Part shown: positions 43,001-50,811 of the stretch, in pieces
Numbering within the stretch: position 1 is the first letter of the stretch
Layout of the letters: each line of letters starts with the position of its first letter
Assembly: GCF_001571325.1 (NCBI RefSeq)
Contig: NZ_BCTO01000030.1
Location: 1-64,000 of the forward strand
DNA length: 64,000 bases
Direction of reading: 5' to 3'
Source of the DNA: Delftia tsuruhatensis NBRC 16741
GTDB lineage: Bacteria > Pseudomonadota > Gammaproteobacteria > Burkholderiales > Burkholderiaceae_C
The notes under the pieces: generated by a model
The model's input: the letters and a program-made list of their open reading frames with translations, nothing else
Databases searched by the model: none
What the model was told of the DNA's origin: nothing
Made by a program: the position numbers and the translations under genes

Positions 43001-43388
43001 CGGTTTCCAGGTATTCGATCAGGGCAAAGCTGGCGCGCTCCAGCGTGGCGGCGGCCTGGTCGGTGCACAGCTCGGGGCGCTGCACGAAGCGCTGCACGGC
43101 GCTTTCCATGCCGCGCAGCACCAGGGCCGGAGAGCCCAGGCCCACCATTTCGAGGGCGCCGCAGGCCTGGTGCAGCTGCTGGCGGGCGATGCGCAGGGCC
43201 GAGGTGTCAAGCTCCTCAAGGTCCGAGGCGCGCGCCGCATCGGCATCGCGCACGAAACGCGCCACGGCCTTGCTCGCGCCTTCCAGCGACTTGCGCAGCT
43301 CATCGAGCACCCAGGCCAGCGGGCCCAGGTCCTGTTCGGTGTGCGCGGCCTGCGCCGCGCCCGTTTGCGATTCGTCAACCACTGACAT
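37023..43388 (-). CDS. chpA: Type IV pilus chemosensory hybrid kinase ChpA (CheA-like, multi-Hpt, C-terminal receiver)
   Basis: 2121 aa. Modules in order: a degenerate Hpt-like helical N-terminus, then Hpt sites 'FHTLKGSSRM' (about 783), 'AHSLAGSSATVG' (about 1160; the usual Lys is replaced, and Ser stands in for Thr) and 'LHTLKGSARL' (about 1370). A CheA dimerisation/ATPase core follows (about 1490-1810; 'LLRNCVAHGIE', 'GRGIGMDVVRSEVNALGG'), then a CheW-like domain, then a receiver (about 1975-2095; 'VLVVDDS', 'LVLSDIEMPRMDG', 'LGKPYS'). Long acidic, Ala/Pro/Glu-rich linkers separate the Hpts, including a Glu-Ala-Glu-Val run near residue 1030. It passes phosphate to PilG and PilH to control pilus extension and retraction and, in Pseudomonas, cAMP. 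It is last in the pil operon. Confidence 0.95.
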   Translation of the reverse strand: MSVVDESQTGAAQAAHTEQDLGPLAWVLDELRKSLEGASKAVARFVRDADAARASDLEELDTSALRIARQQLHQACGALEMVGLGSPALVLRGMESAVQRFVQRPELCTDQAAATLERASFALIEYLETVLAGKTVSAVALFPQYRDTQALAGNDKVHPADLWPAERRAREPEWARQAEPLAYGPDARALLDGVVLRMVKSDDREAAAQMRDLCLRFAVAQTEDVTARSFWKVAAGFFDAQSRGLIVVDLYVKRMASRVLLQYAAMAKGDRTPPARLLQDLLFFCAQARPAEQAGAALQAVRQAYGMQAQPQVDYQQTRFGRYDPAVLVQARKRITTAAETWSALAGGDRARTKIVVDQFAQVAESLVKLHPASHGLARMLIKVAETVARIGEPPPAELAMEVATSVLYLQAAFATMDMGDEELAEQSANLVQRLEESLQGAPARPLEPWMEELYRQASDHQTMGSVVGELRATLAEAERHLDQYFRNPADATVLAPVSGQMAQMRGVLSVLGLDQATQAMQRMRETVERLVLGEIAESERAQVFDKLGNSLGAMGFLIDMLSYQRSMARKLFVYDEAEGGLRILMGRRGHRADDAGKAPEQLPALDTAAVPPQREAVAVAQPLPVPQIQPAETAQDLPAEPAAAAPSVPAPPPPSVDLVPEPLPQATAAGQQALADDAELAQFAKALEIPAEAAQAADVAEAAEPVPGPAAAAATAQPEPLPEPVPPLAGLTVSEDDSDDEILSIFLEEAREVVDNGLQALRTLADEPGNLSEQTTLRRAFHTLKGSSRMVGLDEFGEAGWAMEQMLNAWLAEQKPMPQPMQELASDALRAFGAWASAIERQQADAWLATPFRAAADAMRLEGVRADVALVPRADRRTQAEPAAVEAPVEPFAAVEQQLQAEQREAPEPAVPAETAGPAGDLDIALDFGLLDLDPQPAAAVPEQSQGSTQPETAEAPAALATDAVEELDFAAFEAAMRDSEQEALAVVSGDQPALPGTETVPEAHADALPELQAEAGAEAVGEVEAEAEVEAEEQAPHAAVPLAPFEGLDLDLTPAAAPAEAIEAVEASEAETPQELHTESVADEAPAVAEESGAQEPSGVDADGFKVVDGLRISAPLYNVYLNEADEWSRRLDLSLQQWATEPGEPVPDDAIAFAHSLAGSSATVGFKALSDLARLLEHALAHLQPQRCGTPEQVAACIAASDEVQRLLHQFAAGFLKTPQPGVEEALQALLALDIEVADAPDSRLDALLPEPLPQPGTDAVLDAGAHAQAQAQDVAPLAYSMRPLVNDARQEAELQRRIDEAIAHAVAVGNDLDDDIDALDEVDPDLFPIFEEEAIELLPRLGAALRRWHGRPSLDEARHETLRALHTLKGSARLAGAMRLGEMAHRLESAVERVDSESPTAEQIEPLLGNFDALQAGFDVLRVAGEQVQDGPLGLADGPDQAEPAASAVSSDATASDASGAGASPAPADAQPAPVTAPLRAGAHQTVRVRAQLLDRLISQAGEVLIARSRVDARLAQARGSLDELAGNLERLRMQLRDIEVQAESQMQSRLALSKDSAAGFDPLEFDRFTRVQELTRMMAESVNDVATVQRNLQRDMAGAEDDLVAQGRQARELQRDLLRTRMVEFDSLAERLYAVVRQTSKEMGKQVRLNILGGTIEMDRGMLDRMMPAFEHLLRNCVAHGIEPPEQRTAAGKPAMGTIEIILSQERNDVALSVEDDGAGLNLQRIRDKAVAQGLWPEDQTLTEQDAGRLIFEPGFTTATEVTGVAGRGIGMDVVRSEVNALGGRIETHSEAGRGSAFRLVLPLTTAVTQVVMLRAGRLLVGVPASLVEIVRRAPLDLLQQAYASHGFEDGGETLPFYWAGALWQSSLRSEETVGRTRPVVILRSASQRIALHVDEVLGNQEVVIKNLGPQLARLPGLTGMSVLASGAVVQIYNPVALANVYGDEVRARTEEAERAAGQGDGEAVPASAGPVSVPLVLVVDDSITVRRVTQRLLQREGYRVALAADGLQAMERLAEERPTLVLSDIEMPRMDGFDLLRNIRADEALRDLPVVMITSRIAQKHREMARQLGANHYLGKPYSDEELLGLIQHYSLQGNSTQPAPLSLQTETQVLGEEA

Positions 43389-43438
43389 GGACAGTTCCCC
43401 AAGCCCCTAGGGCCTGTGCATAGCTATATTGGACCGGG

Positions 43439-45691
43439 TCAGGCAATCTTGAAACGCGCCACCGACTGGCGCAGTTCCTCGGCCATGTGCGAGAGTTCGC
43501 GCACCTGCTGCGCCGTGGTGCGCGTGCCTTCGCCCGTCTGCTCCGTCACCGCGAAAATGTGCTGGATGTTCTCGGCCACGTCGTTGGCCAGGACGGCCTC
43601 GCGCGAGGTGGACGAGGAGATCAGCTCGATCAGCTCGGCCAGGTGGCGCGACACGGTATCGATCTCGGTCAGCGCGGTACCTGCGGAGTCGGACAGTCGC
43701 GCCCCCTCGACCACACCCTGGGTGGAGCGCTCCATGGCGGCCACGGCATCCTGGGTGTCGGTCTGAATCGCCTTCACCAGCGCCGCGATCTGGCGCGTCG
43801 CATCTGCCGAGCGCTCAGCCAGGCGCTGCACTTCTTCGGCCACCACCGAGAAGCCGCGACCGGCTTCACCGGCCGATGCGGCCTGGATGGCGGCGTTCAG
43901 CGCCAGCACGTTGGTCTGCTCGGTAATGTCGGAAATCAGCTCGGTGATTTCACCGATCTCCTGCGAGGATTCGCCCAGCCGCTTGATGCGCTTGGAGGTT
44001 TCCTGGATCTGATCGCGGATGGAGTTCATGCCGCCGATGGCGTTCTGCACGGCCTTCAGGCCCAGGTCCGCAGCTTCCAGCGACTGGCGCGCCACCTGGG
44101 CAGATTCCTGCGCCTGGGTCGAGACCTCGTTGATGCGGCCTGCCATGTCCAGCACGGAGCGGCCGGTTTCGCGGATCTCGCGCAGCTGTTCGGTCGACGC
44201 GGCCAGCAGCTCGGTGGAGTTGGCATCCACCTCGGCCGTGGTCTGTGCCACGCGCGTTGCCGTGTTCTGCACGCTGCCCACCAGGGCGCGCAGCTCTTCC
44301 ACCGTGTAGTTCACCGAGTCGGCAATGGCGCCGGTGATGTCCTCGGTCACGGTGGCCTCCTGCGTCAGATCGCCTTCGGCCACCGATTGCAGTTCGTTCA
44401 TCAAGCGCAAAATCGCGGCCTGGTTCGCATCGTTGATGCGCTTGGCTTCATGCTCCTGCACGCGGGACTCTTCCTGGCGGCGTTCGGCCGCTTCCTGGCG
44501 CAGACGGCTGTCGAGCAGCTGCACGCGGGACAGGCCCACGCCGCACAGCAGCACCAGCACCGTGGCCAGCGCCAGCAGGCCCATGGGCAGCGAGCCGATG
44601 CCGGCGCCGCTTTGCAGCTTGTTCTGCAGGTCTTCCAGATGGCGGCGCAGCGGTTCGCTGTCGGCGTTGATGGCGGTCTGGGCTTCGCGGGCGGACACCA
44701 GGCCCTGCAGGTTGCCCAAAATGGCACTGGCCTCGCTGCGGGTCTCTTCGTAGAGCTTGATCAGCGCCTCGATCTGCTCGCGGGTCTGGGCGTCGCGCGT
44801 GGGGGGCAGGCGCAGCTCGCTGCTGCCGCTCAGCAGGCTTTCGGAGATTTCCTTGAACGAGTTCAAGTCCTTGCCCAGCAGGAACACGGCCTCGGGGCTC
44901 ACGCCTTCGGCGGTCTGGAATTCGTTGGCCGACTTGCCGATACGCTGGGTCAGCATCACGAGCTGGCCGGCAGCGGAGATTTCCGCCGGGCTGGCGCCCT
45001 GCTGCAGCTTCAGCGAGGAGATGGTTTCGGCGATCTCCAGCAGGTCCGAGGACTGCCGGTTGATGGTGCGCAGCGCGTCGCCGACCTGGGTCAGGATCTG
45101 CTTTTGGTCCATCACCACCTTGGCGCTTTGCTCGGCGCGCTCCATCAGCGGCGTGATCTGGGCCAGTTCGTCGGCATAGGCGCCGCCCAGCGGGCGCACG
45201 CCCATGGAGTCGTCGCCCGAGGCAATGGCGCGCACGTTGCGCGCCAGCACGCCGGAGCTGTCCTGCACGTCCACAAAGGAGGATGCCGCGCCCGTCAGCG
45301 CCTGCGAGACCGACTTGGCCAGACGCTGCGACTGCATCAGCGCCTGGCCGGTGGCTGCCAGCTGCTGCGCCGAGCCGTCGGCCTGGCGCAGGGCCCAGGC
45401 CGCCGCCAGCACCAGGGCCAGCACCGACACACCCAGCAAGGTGGACAGCGTGCGCTGGTGGCGCGCGGCAGGCGCGCGGCCCAGCAGCGGCAGGGCCACC
45501 ATGTCGTGGTCAACGGCTGCGCCGCCGTCGCGGCCCGGCATGGCGTCGGGGGCGCCCTGCACGGTCAGTGACGCATCGAGTGCGTACATATCCTGGGAGA
45601 CGGTGTCTCCGAGCATGCTGTTGTCCGCACCGGAGCCGGCGTCGGCCGGCTTGCGTTGGAAGCGATTTGCAAGACGTTGCAAGAATGACAT
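43439..45691 (-). CDS. pilJ: Twitching-motility methyl-accepting protein PilJ
   Basis: 750 aa. A cytoplasmic leader of about 80 residues is followed by TM1 (TLLGVSVLALVLAAAWALRQ). Two PilJ-type periplasmic modules follow ('GQALMQSQRLAKSVSQAL', 'GQLVMLTQRIGKSANEF'), then TM2 near 370 (LPMGLLALATVLVLLCGVGL), HAMP, and an MCP domain whose hairpin reads 'NAAIQAASAGEAGRGFSVVAEEVQRLAER' (the Pil-type tip). It senses surface contact or pilin state and activates ChpA through PilI. The chpA gene begins 50 bases downstream, without the pilK methyltransferase gene found at this point in Pseudomonas. Confidence 0.96.
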   Translation of the reverse strand: MSFLQRLANRFQRKPADAGSGADNSMLGDTVSQDMYALDASLTVQGAPDAMPGRDGGAAVDHDMVALPLLGRAPAARHQRTLSTLLGVSVLALVLAAAWALRQADGSAQQLAATGQALMQSQRLAKSVSQALTGAASSFVDVQDSSGVLARNVRAIASGDDSMGVRPLGGAYADELAQITPLMERAEQSAKVVMDQKQILTQVGDALRTINRQSSDLLEIAETISSLKLQQGASPAEISAAGQLVMLTQRIGKSANEFQTAEGVSPEAVFLLGKDLNSFKEISESLLSGSSELRLPPTRDAQTREQIEALIKLYEETRSEASAILGNLQGLVSAREAQTAINADSEPLRRHLEDLQNKLQSGAGIGSLPMGLLALATVLVLLCGVGLSRVQLLDSRLRQEAAERRQEESRVQEHEAKRINDANQAAILRLMNELQSVAEGDLTQEATVTEDITGAIADSVNYTVEELRALVGSVQNTATRVAQTTAEVDANSTELLAASTEQLREIRETGRSVLDMAGRINEVSTQAQESAQVARQSLEAADLGLKAVQNAIGGMNSIRDQIQETSKRIKRLGESSQEIGEITELISDITEQTNVLALNAAIQAASAGEAGRGFSVVAEEVQRLAERSADATRQIAALVKAIQTDTQDAVAAMERSTQGVVEGARLSDSAGTALTEIDTVSRHLAELIELISSSTSREAVLANDVAENIQHIFAVTEQTGEGTRTTAQQVRELSHMAEELRQSVARFKIA

Positions 45692-45709
45692 GGGACGACC
45701 TTCAGAAAC

Positions 45710-46237
45710 TCAGGCGCGAATGCTCAGAAACTCGGAGGTTTGGGACAGGCGCTGCAGTTGCAGCTCCTGCCAGCGGTGGCCCGCTTCATCGATATGCACG
45801 GGGCCGAAAAAGGCGGGAGAGTGCTCGGGCGCAGGCTCGGTGCGCACGAATGCGTCGGCGCTGCGCAGGCCCTGCAGGCGGTCCACGAGCAGGGCCGCAT
45901 TCACTTCCAGCGCGGCATTGAACGCCAGCAGGCTGGACTCGGCCAGCGCCGGTTCGCTGCGTGTCACGCCGTGGCCCAGCAGGCTGGCCAGGTCGATCAC
46001 GCCGGCCAGGGTGCCGCGCAGGTTGGCAATGCCCAGGAACCAGGGCTTTGTATAGGGCACAGGCTGCACGCCGGCCCAGGGAAAGATCTCGCCGGACTGG
46101 CCCAGCGGCATCAGGTAGTTGCGCCCGCCGGCCTGGACGGCCAGCCAGGCCGCCACCTTGACGCCTTCGCTGCGTGCGGCCTGAAGGCGGCCAGCCAGAC
46201 GGGACTGCAGATCGCGCAGTGCTTCACGGTTCGCCAT
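45710..46237 (-). CDS. pilI: CheW-like adaptor PilI
   Basis: 175 aa, a CheW domain over most of the length: 'GEIFPWAGVQPVPYTKPWFLGIANLRGTLAGVIDLASLLG', with the Asn-Leu-Arg-Gly core that contacts receptor and kinase. It couples PilJ to ChpA at the pole. It lies 18 bases before pilJ and 15 bases after pilH. Confidence 0.93.
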   Translation of the reverse strand: MANREALRDLQSRLAGRLQAARSEGVKVAAWLAVQAGGRNYLMPLGQSGEIFPWAGVQPVPYTKPWFLGIANLRGTLAGVIDLASLLGHGVTRSEPALAESSLLAFNAALEVNAALLVDRLQGLRSADAFVRTEPAPEHSPAFFGPVHIDEAGHRWQELQLQRLSQTSEFLSIRA

Positions 46238-46252
46238 GGGCAGCGCACCAGA

Positions 46253-46621
46253 TCAGTTCAGCGCCGCGATCTTGGCCTGCAGCTCGTCTGCATCCACAGG
46301 CTTGGTGATGTAGTCCCGCGCACCCTGGCGCATGCCCCAGACCCGGTCGGTCTCCTGGTTCTTGCTGGTGCACATGATGATGGGCAGGTCGGCGTACAGC
46401 GGGTCGCGCGTGATGGCACGCGTCAGTTGAAAGCCGTTCTGGCCGGGCATGACCACGTCCATCAGGATCAGGTCGGGACGGTCTTCGGCCAGGCTGCGCA
46501 TGGCCTCTTCGCCATTCTCGGCCGTGCGTACCTGCAGGCCCTGCTTTTGCAGCATGTCGGACAGAAACATCAGTTCGGTCTTGGAGTCGTCCACGACCAG
46601 GACTTTGCGGATGGGCATCAA
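46253..46621 (-). CDS. pilH: Twitching-motility response regulator PilH
   Basis: 122-aa stand-alone receiver: 'VLVVDDSKTELMFLSDML', phosphoacceptor in 'LILMDVVMPGQNG', Thr/Ser in 'IMCTSK' and Lys in 'YITKPVDADEL'. In the Chp pathway it acts with the retraction side or as phosphate sink. Its start overlaps the pilG stop by four bases. Confidence 0.93.
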   Translation of the reverse strand: MMPIRKVLVVDDSKTELMFLSDMLQKQGLQVRTAENGEEAMRSLAEDRPDLILMDVVMPGQNGFQLTRAITRDPLYADLPIIMCTSKNQETDRVWGMRQGARDYITKPVDADELQAKIAALN

Positions 46622-47016
46622 AGTGCTCCTATGGTTTGCTTGCCGAACTGCTCCACGGCCTGCAGCAGCTGGTCTTTGGTGAAGGGTTTCGTGAGGTAGT
46701 CCTGGCAGCCCACCATGCGCCCGCGCGCCTTGTCGAATACGCCGTCCTTGGACGAGAGCATGACCACAGGCGTGTCAGCAAAGCGCGCGTTGCGCTTGAT
46801 GATGGCGCAGGTCTGGTAGCCGTCCAGCTTGGGCATGAGGATGTCGCAGAAGATCAGCTGGGGCTGGTAGTCGTTGACCTTGGACAGTGCGTCGAAGCCG
46901 TCGTCGGCCAGGAGCACTTCGTGCCCGCCCTGCTTGAGGAAGATTTCTGCGCTGCGGCGGATGGTATTGCTGTCATCCACCACGAGTACGCGCAAGGGTG
47001 CGCCCGATGTCGTCAC
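46618..47016 (-). CDS. pilG: Twitching-motility response regulator PilG
   Basis: 132-aa receiver without output domain: 'VLVVDDSNTIRRSAEIFL', 'LIFCDILMPKLDGYQTC', 'VMLSSKDGVFDKARGRMVG' and 'YLTKPFTKDQLL'. The last two stretches are characteristic of PilG. It is the first gene of pilGHIJ-chpA and promotes pilus extension and adenylate cyclase activation in Pseudomonas. The rubredoxin gene ends 47 bases upstream on the same strand. Confidence 0.95.
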   Translation of the reverse strand: MTTSGAPLRVLVVDDSNTIRRSAEIFLKQGGHEVLLADDGFDALSKVNDYQPQLIFCDILMPKLDGYQTCAIIKRNARFADTPVVMLSSKDGVFDKARGRMVGCQDYLTKPFTKDQLLQAVEQFGKQTIGAL

Positions 47017-47063
47017 TGAGAAACCTCCCGGAAATGTATGAGTCGGCGCGGGTGGTCCCGCGC

Positions 47064-47237
47064 TCAGATTTCGACCATCTCAAAGTCTTCTTTACGTGCT
47101 CCGCACTCGGGACAGGTCCAGTTCATGGGCACGTCTTCCCAACGCGTCTGGGGTGCGATGCCATGCTCGGGGCAGCCTTGCGCCTCGTCATAGATCCACC
47201 CGCAGATCAAGCACATCCAAGTTTTGGGGTCGGTCAC
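47064..47237 (-). CDS. rubA: Rubredoxin
   Basis: 57 aa with the two iron ligands pairs 'CLICGW' and 'CPECGA' and the standard core 'WIYDEAQGCPEHGIAPQTRWEDVP'. A one-iron electron carrier; partners such as alkane hydroxylases or reductases are not in the window. The start is a GTG at 47237 (VTDPKTW), with GAAGG about a dozen bases upstream; no ATG fits before the first cysteine pair. The promoter probably includes TACAAT in the 15-mer at 47263-47277. The order rubredoxin / divergent thiD / hemL is usual in Burkholderiales. Confidence 0.93.
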   Translation of the reverse strand: MTDPKTWMCLICGWIYDEAQGCPEHGIAPQTRWEDVPMNWTCPECGARKEDFEMVEI

Positions 47238-47262
47238 AGCTTAAAGGGCCTTCACATAGAAT

Positions 47263-47277
47263 GCAACGATTGTATCT
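47263..47277 (-). promoter_or_regulatory. TACAATCG-type promoter element (copy 2)
   Basis: On the minus strand AGATACAATCGTTGC, identical over 15 bases to 7981-7995, 26-40 bases before the rubredoxin start. Probably the -10 and start region of the rubredoxin promoter. Confidence 0.45.
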
Positions 47278-47331
47278 AGTCACAACCACCCGCCACGGCC
47301 TTCGCTGGCGGGGCGCACACTGGGCTGAGCC

Positions 47332-48291
47332 ATGGCATTGAACCCCTCCAACTCCCCCAGTCCCGACACCGAGCCGATGGACGAAACCGCGCCCGTCTGC
47401 GTGCTGGTCTTCAACGCCAGCGACCCCAGCGGGGCGGGCGGCCTGTCGGCCGATATCGCCACCATCGCCTCGGTCGGCGGCCATCCGCTGCCCGTGGTCA
47501 CGGGTGCCTACGCACGCGATTCGGCCAAGATCTTCGAGCATTTCCCCTTTGACGACGAGGCCGTGGCCGAGCAGGCGCGCGCCGTGCTGGAGGACATTCC
47601 CGTGTCCGCCATCAAGGTCGGTTTCGTGGGCAGCCCGGGCAACCTGGCAGCGATTGCCGAGATCGCCTCCGACTACCCCGACATCCCCATCGTCTGTTAC
47701 ATGCCCGACCTGTCGTGGTGGGAGGAAGACCCGCTCGACCAGTACATGGACGCCCTCAAGGAACTTGTTCTTCCGCAAACGTCTGTGTTGGTTGGAAGCC
47801 ACAGTACGCTGTCGCGCTGGCTGCTGCCCGACTGGACCAACAGCCGCAGCCCCACGGCGCGCGACATCGCCATGGCGGCCGAGGCCCTGGAAGTGCCCTA
47901 CGTGCTGGTCACCGGCATTCCCCTGCCCGACCAGTTCGTGGACAACGTGCTGGCCACGGCGCAGTCGGTGCTGGGCAACAGCAAGTACGAGATGTTCGAC
48001 GCCACCTTCACCGGCTCGGGCGACACCCTGTCGGCCGCGCTGACGGCCCTGGTGGCCAGCGGCAACGACCTGGGGCTGGCCACGCAGGAGGCGCTGGAGT
48101 ACCTGGACCGCAGCCTGGACAGCGGCTTTCGCCCCGGCATGGGCCACTACATCCCGGACCGCATGTTCTGGGCCCAGCCCGAGCCCGAGGATGAAGATGC
48201 CGAGGCCGCCGCCGAGCCCCTCGCCGAACTGGACCCCGACACCCAGGCCATCGAAGGCTTCGTGATGCCCCCTCATGACACCAAGCATTGA
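47332..48291 (+). CDS. thiD: Hydroxymethylpyrimidine/phosphomethylpyrimidine kinase (ThiD-like)
   Basis: 319 aa of the ribokinase fold: 'NASDPSGAGGLSADIATIASVGGHPLPVVTGAYARDS' (substrate and phosphate loops) and a degenerate C-terminal anion hole 'FTGSGDTLSAAL'. It phosphorylates HMP and HMP-P in thiamine synthesis. It is longer than E. coli ThiD, with an N-terminal extension (about 20 residues) and an acidic tail (PEPEDEDAEAAAEPLAELDP). No other thiamine gene is adjacent. It is divergent from rubredoxin and followed after 92 bases by hemL. Confidence 0.88.
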   Translation: MALNPSNSPSPDTEPMDETAPVCVLVFNASDPSGAGGLSADIATIASVGGHPLPVVTGAYARDSAKIFEHFPFDDEAVAEQARAVLEDIPVSAIKVGFVGSPGNLAAIAEIASDYPDIPIVCYMPDLSWWEEDPLDQYMDALKELVLPQTSVLVGSHSTLSRWLLPDWTNSRSPTARDIAMAAEALEVPYVLVTGIPLPDQFVDNVLATAQSVLGNSKYEMFDATFTGSGDTLSAALTALVASGNDLGLATQEALEYLDRSLDSGFRPGMGHYIPDRMFWAQPEPEDEDAEAAAEPLAELDPDTQAIEGFVMPPHDTKH

Positions 48292-48383
48292 GGCAGGCCA
48301 CCGCCTGAGCGGCTGCGCGGCCGGCACAGGCCCTTGGCTTGGCACCTCTGGCTTGTCCCCCGCACATGGCAGACTCCTGCACT

Positions 48384-49682
<1,299 letters not shown>

Positions 49683-49704
49683 CGCTGGCCCGTACCTGCC
49701 GATC

Positions 49705-49728
49705 GAGCCCGCCCTTGCGGGCTCTTTT
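49705..49728 (+). terminator. Rho-independent terminator of hemL
   Basis: GAGCCCGC-CCTT-GCGGGCTC followed by TTTT, 23 bases after the hemL stop and 5 bases before the tag stop on the other strand. Confidence 0.88.
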
Positions 49729-49732
49729 CACG

Positions 49733-50332
49733 TCAGGGCCGAAGAAAAGCCTGGCGCGCCTGTTCGACCTCATCGCGCACGGCACAGCCCTGCGCATGGT
49801 CGTTGACCAGGCCCATGGCCTGCATGAACGCGTAGACAGTCGTAGGCCCCACGAACTTCCACCCGAGCTTCTTCAGCTCCTTGGACAGCGCCCGGGACTC
49901 GGCCGTCTCGGACACGGGCCCGCCACCGGTCACGGGCTCCGGCGCATGGCGCCAGAAGAAGGCCGACAGCGAGCCTTGCGCCTCCACCATCTCCAGCGCC
50001 CGCTGCGCGTTGTTGATCACGGCCTCGATCTTGCCGCGATGCCGCACGATGCCCGCATCGCCCAGCAGCCGCAGCACGTCGTCCTCGGTGAAGCGCGCGA
50101 CCTGGTGGAAGTCGAAGCCCGCAAAGGCCGCGCGGAAGTTCTCGCGCTTGTTGAGGATGGTCAGCCAGCTCAGGCCGGACTGGAAGCCTTCGAGGCTGAG
50201 CTTCTCGAACAGGCGCCGGTCGTCGGTGACGGGAAAGCCCCATTCACGGTCGTGGTAGGCCAGGTAGCTGTCCGTGGCCGCGCACCAGTGGCAGCGCGGC
50301 CGGCCGTCGGGGGCGGTGAACAGGCGGGACAT
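49733..50332 (-). CDS. tag: DNA-3-methyladenine glycosylase I
   Basis: 199 aa. Zinc-binding Cys and His residues near both ends ('RCHWCAATDSYLAYHDREWGFPV', 'GLVNDHAQGC') and the catalytic region 'LFEKLSLEGFQSGLSWLTILNKRENF'. It excises 3-methyladenine from alkylated DNA. ATG 50332 overlaps the end of the cytochrome gene region by two bases (cytochrome stop at 50335), so the genes are joined in one transcript. Confidence 0.95.
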   Translation of the reverse strand: MSRLFTAPDGRPRCHWCAATDSYLAYHDREWGFPVTDDRRLFEKLSLEGFQSGLSWLTILNKRENFRAAFAGFDFHQVARFTEDDVLRLLGDAGIVRHRGKIEAVINNAQRALEMVEAQGSLSAFFWRHAPEPVTGGGPVSETAESRALSKELKKLGWKFVGPTTVYAFMQAMGLVNDHAQGCAVRDEVEQARQAFLRP

Positions 50333-50334
50333 GG

Positions 50335-50811
50335 TCAGGATTTCCCGGGTTCGGGAGAAGGGAGGGACAGCAGCCAGGCCGCCATCTGCAGGGATTGCGC
50401 CGTATCGATGTGCGGGTGGCGCGGCATGATGGCGCGGCCCCATTCGCCGGCCCCGCCCTCGCGGATCTTGCGCGCCAGGTAGTCGGCGGCATCTTCGCGG
50501 CCCCGGTAGCGGCCGGCGATCTGCTGGAAGGACGGGCCCACGTAGTGGCGCACCAGGCCGTGGCAGCGCAGGCAGTCATTGCCTTCCACCAGGGCCTTGC
50601 CGGCGGCCAGCTGCGCGTCGGCTGTCACGGCAGCTGCGGCCGGCGCCGTGGTGGCCCCGACAGCCGGCCCGCGCATGATGCGCCAGCCGATGTTGAAGAC
50701 ACCCAGCGCCACCAGCAGCATGAAGACCACGAGCGCCCAGCCCAGCCAGCGGGGCCGCTGGGGGGCGTCGTCGCCCTCGTCGTCTGCGCCAGGAGGCAGT
50801 TGGCCGGCCAT
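50335..50811 (-). CDS. Membrane-anchored monohaem cytochrome c
   Basis: 158 aa. A charged N-terminus precedes one TM helix (about 24-46, LGWALVVFMLLVALGVFNIGW), which anchors a periplasmic class I cytochrome c domain: haem site 'CLRCH', distal region 'GRAIMPRHP' with the axial Met, and the closing helix 'QMAAWLLSL'. It is probably an electron carrier to a terminal oxidase. It starts at the last base of the purH stop (50811) and is followed directly by tag. Confidence 0.88.
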   Translation of the reverse strand: MAGQLPPGADDEGDDAPQRPRWLGWALVVFMLLVALGVFNIGWRIMRGPAVGATTAPAAAAVTADAQLAAGKALVEGNDCLRCHGLVRHYVGPSFQQIAGRYRGREDAADYLARKIREGGAGEWGRAIMPRHPHIDTAQSLQMAAWLLSLPSPEPGKS

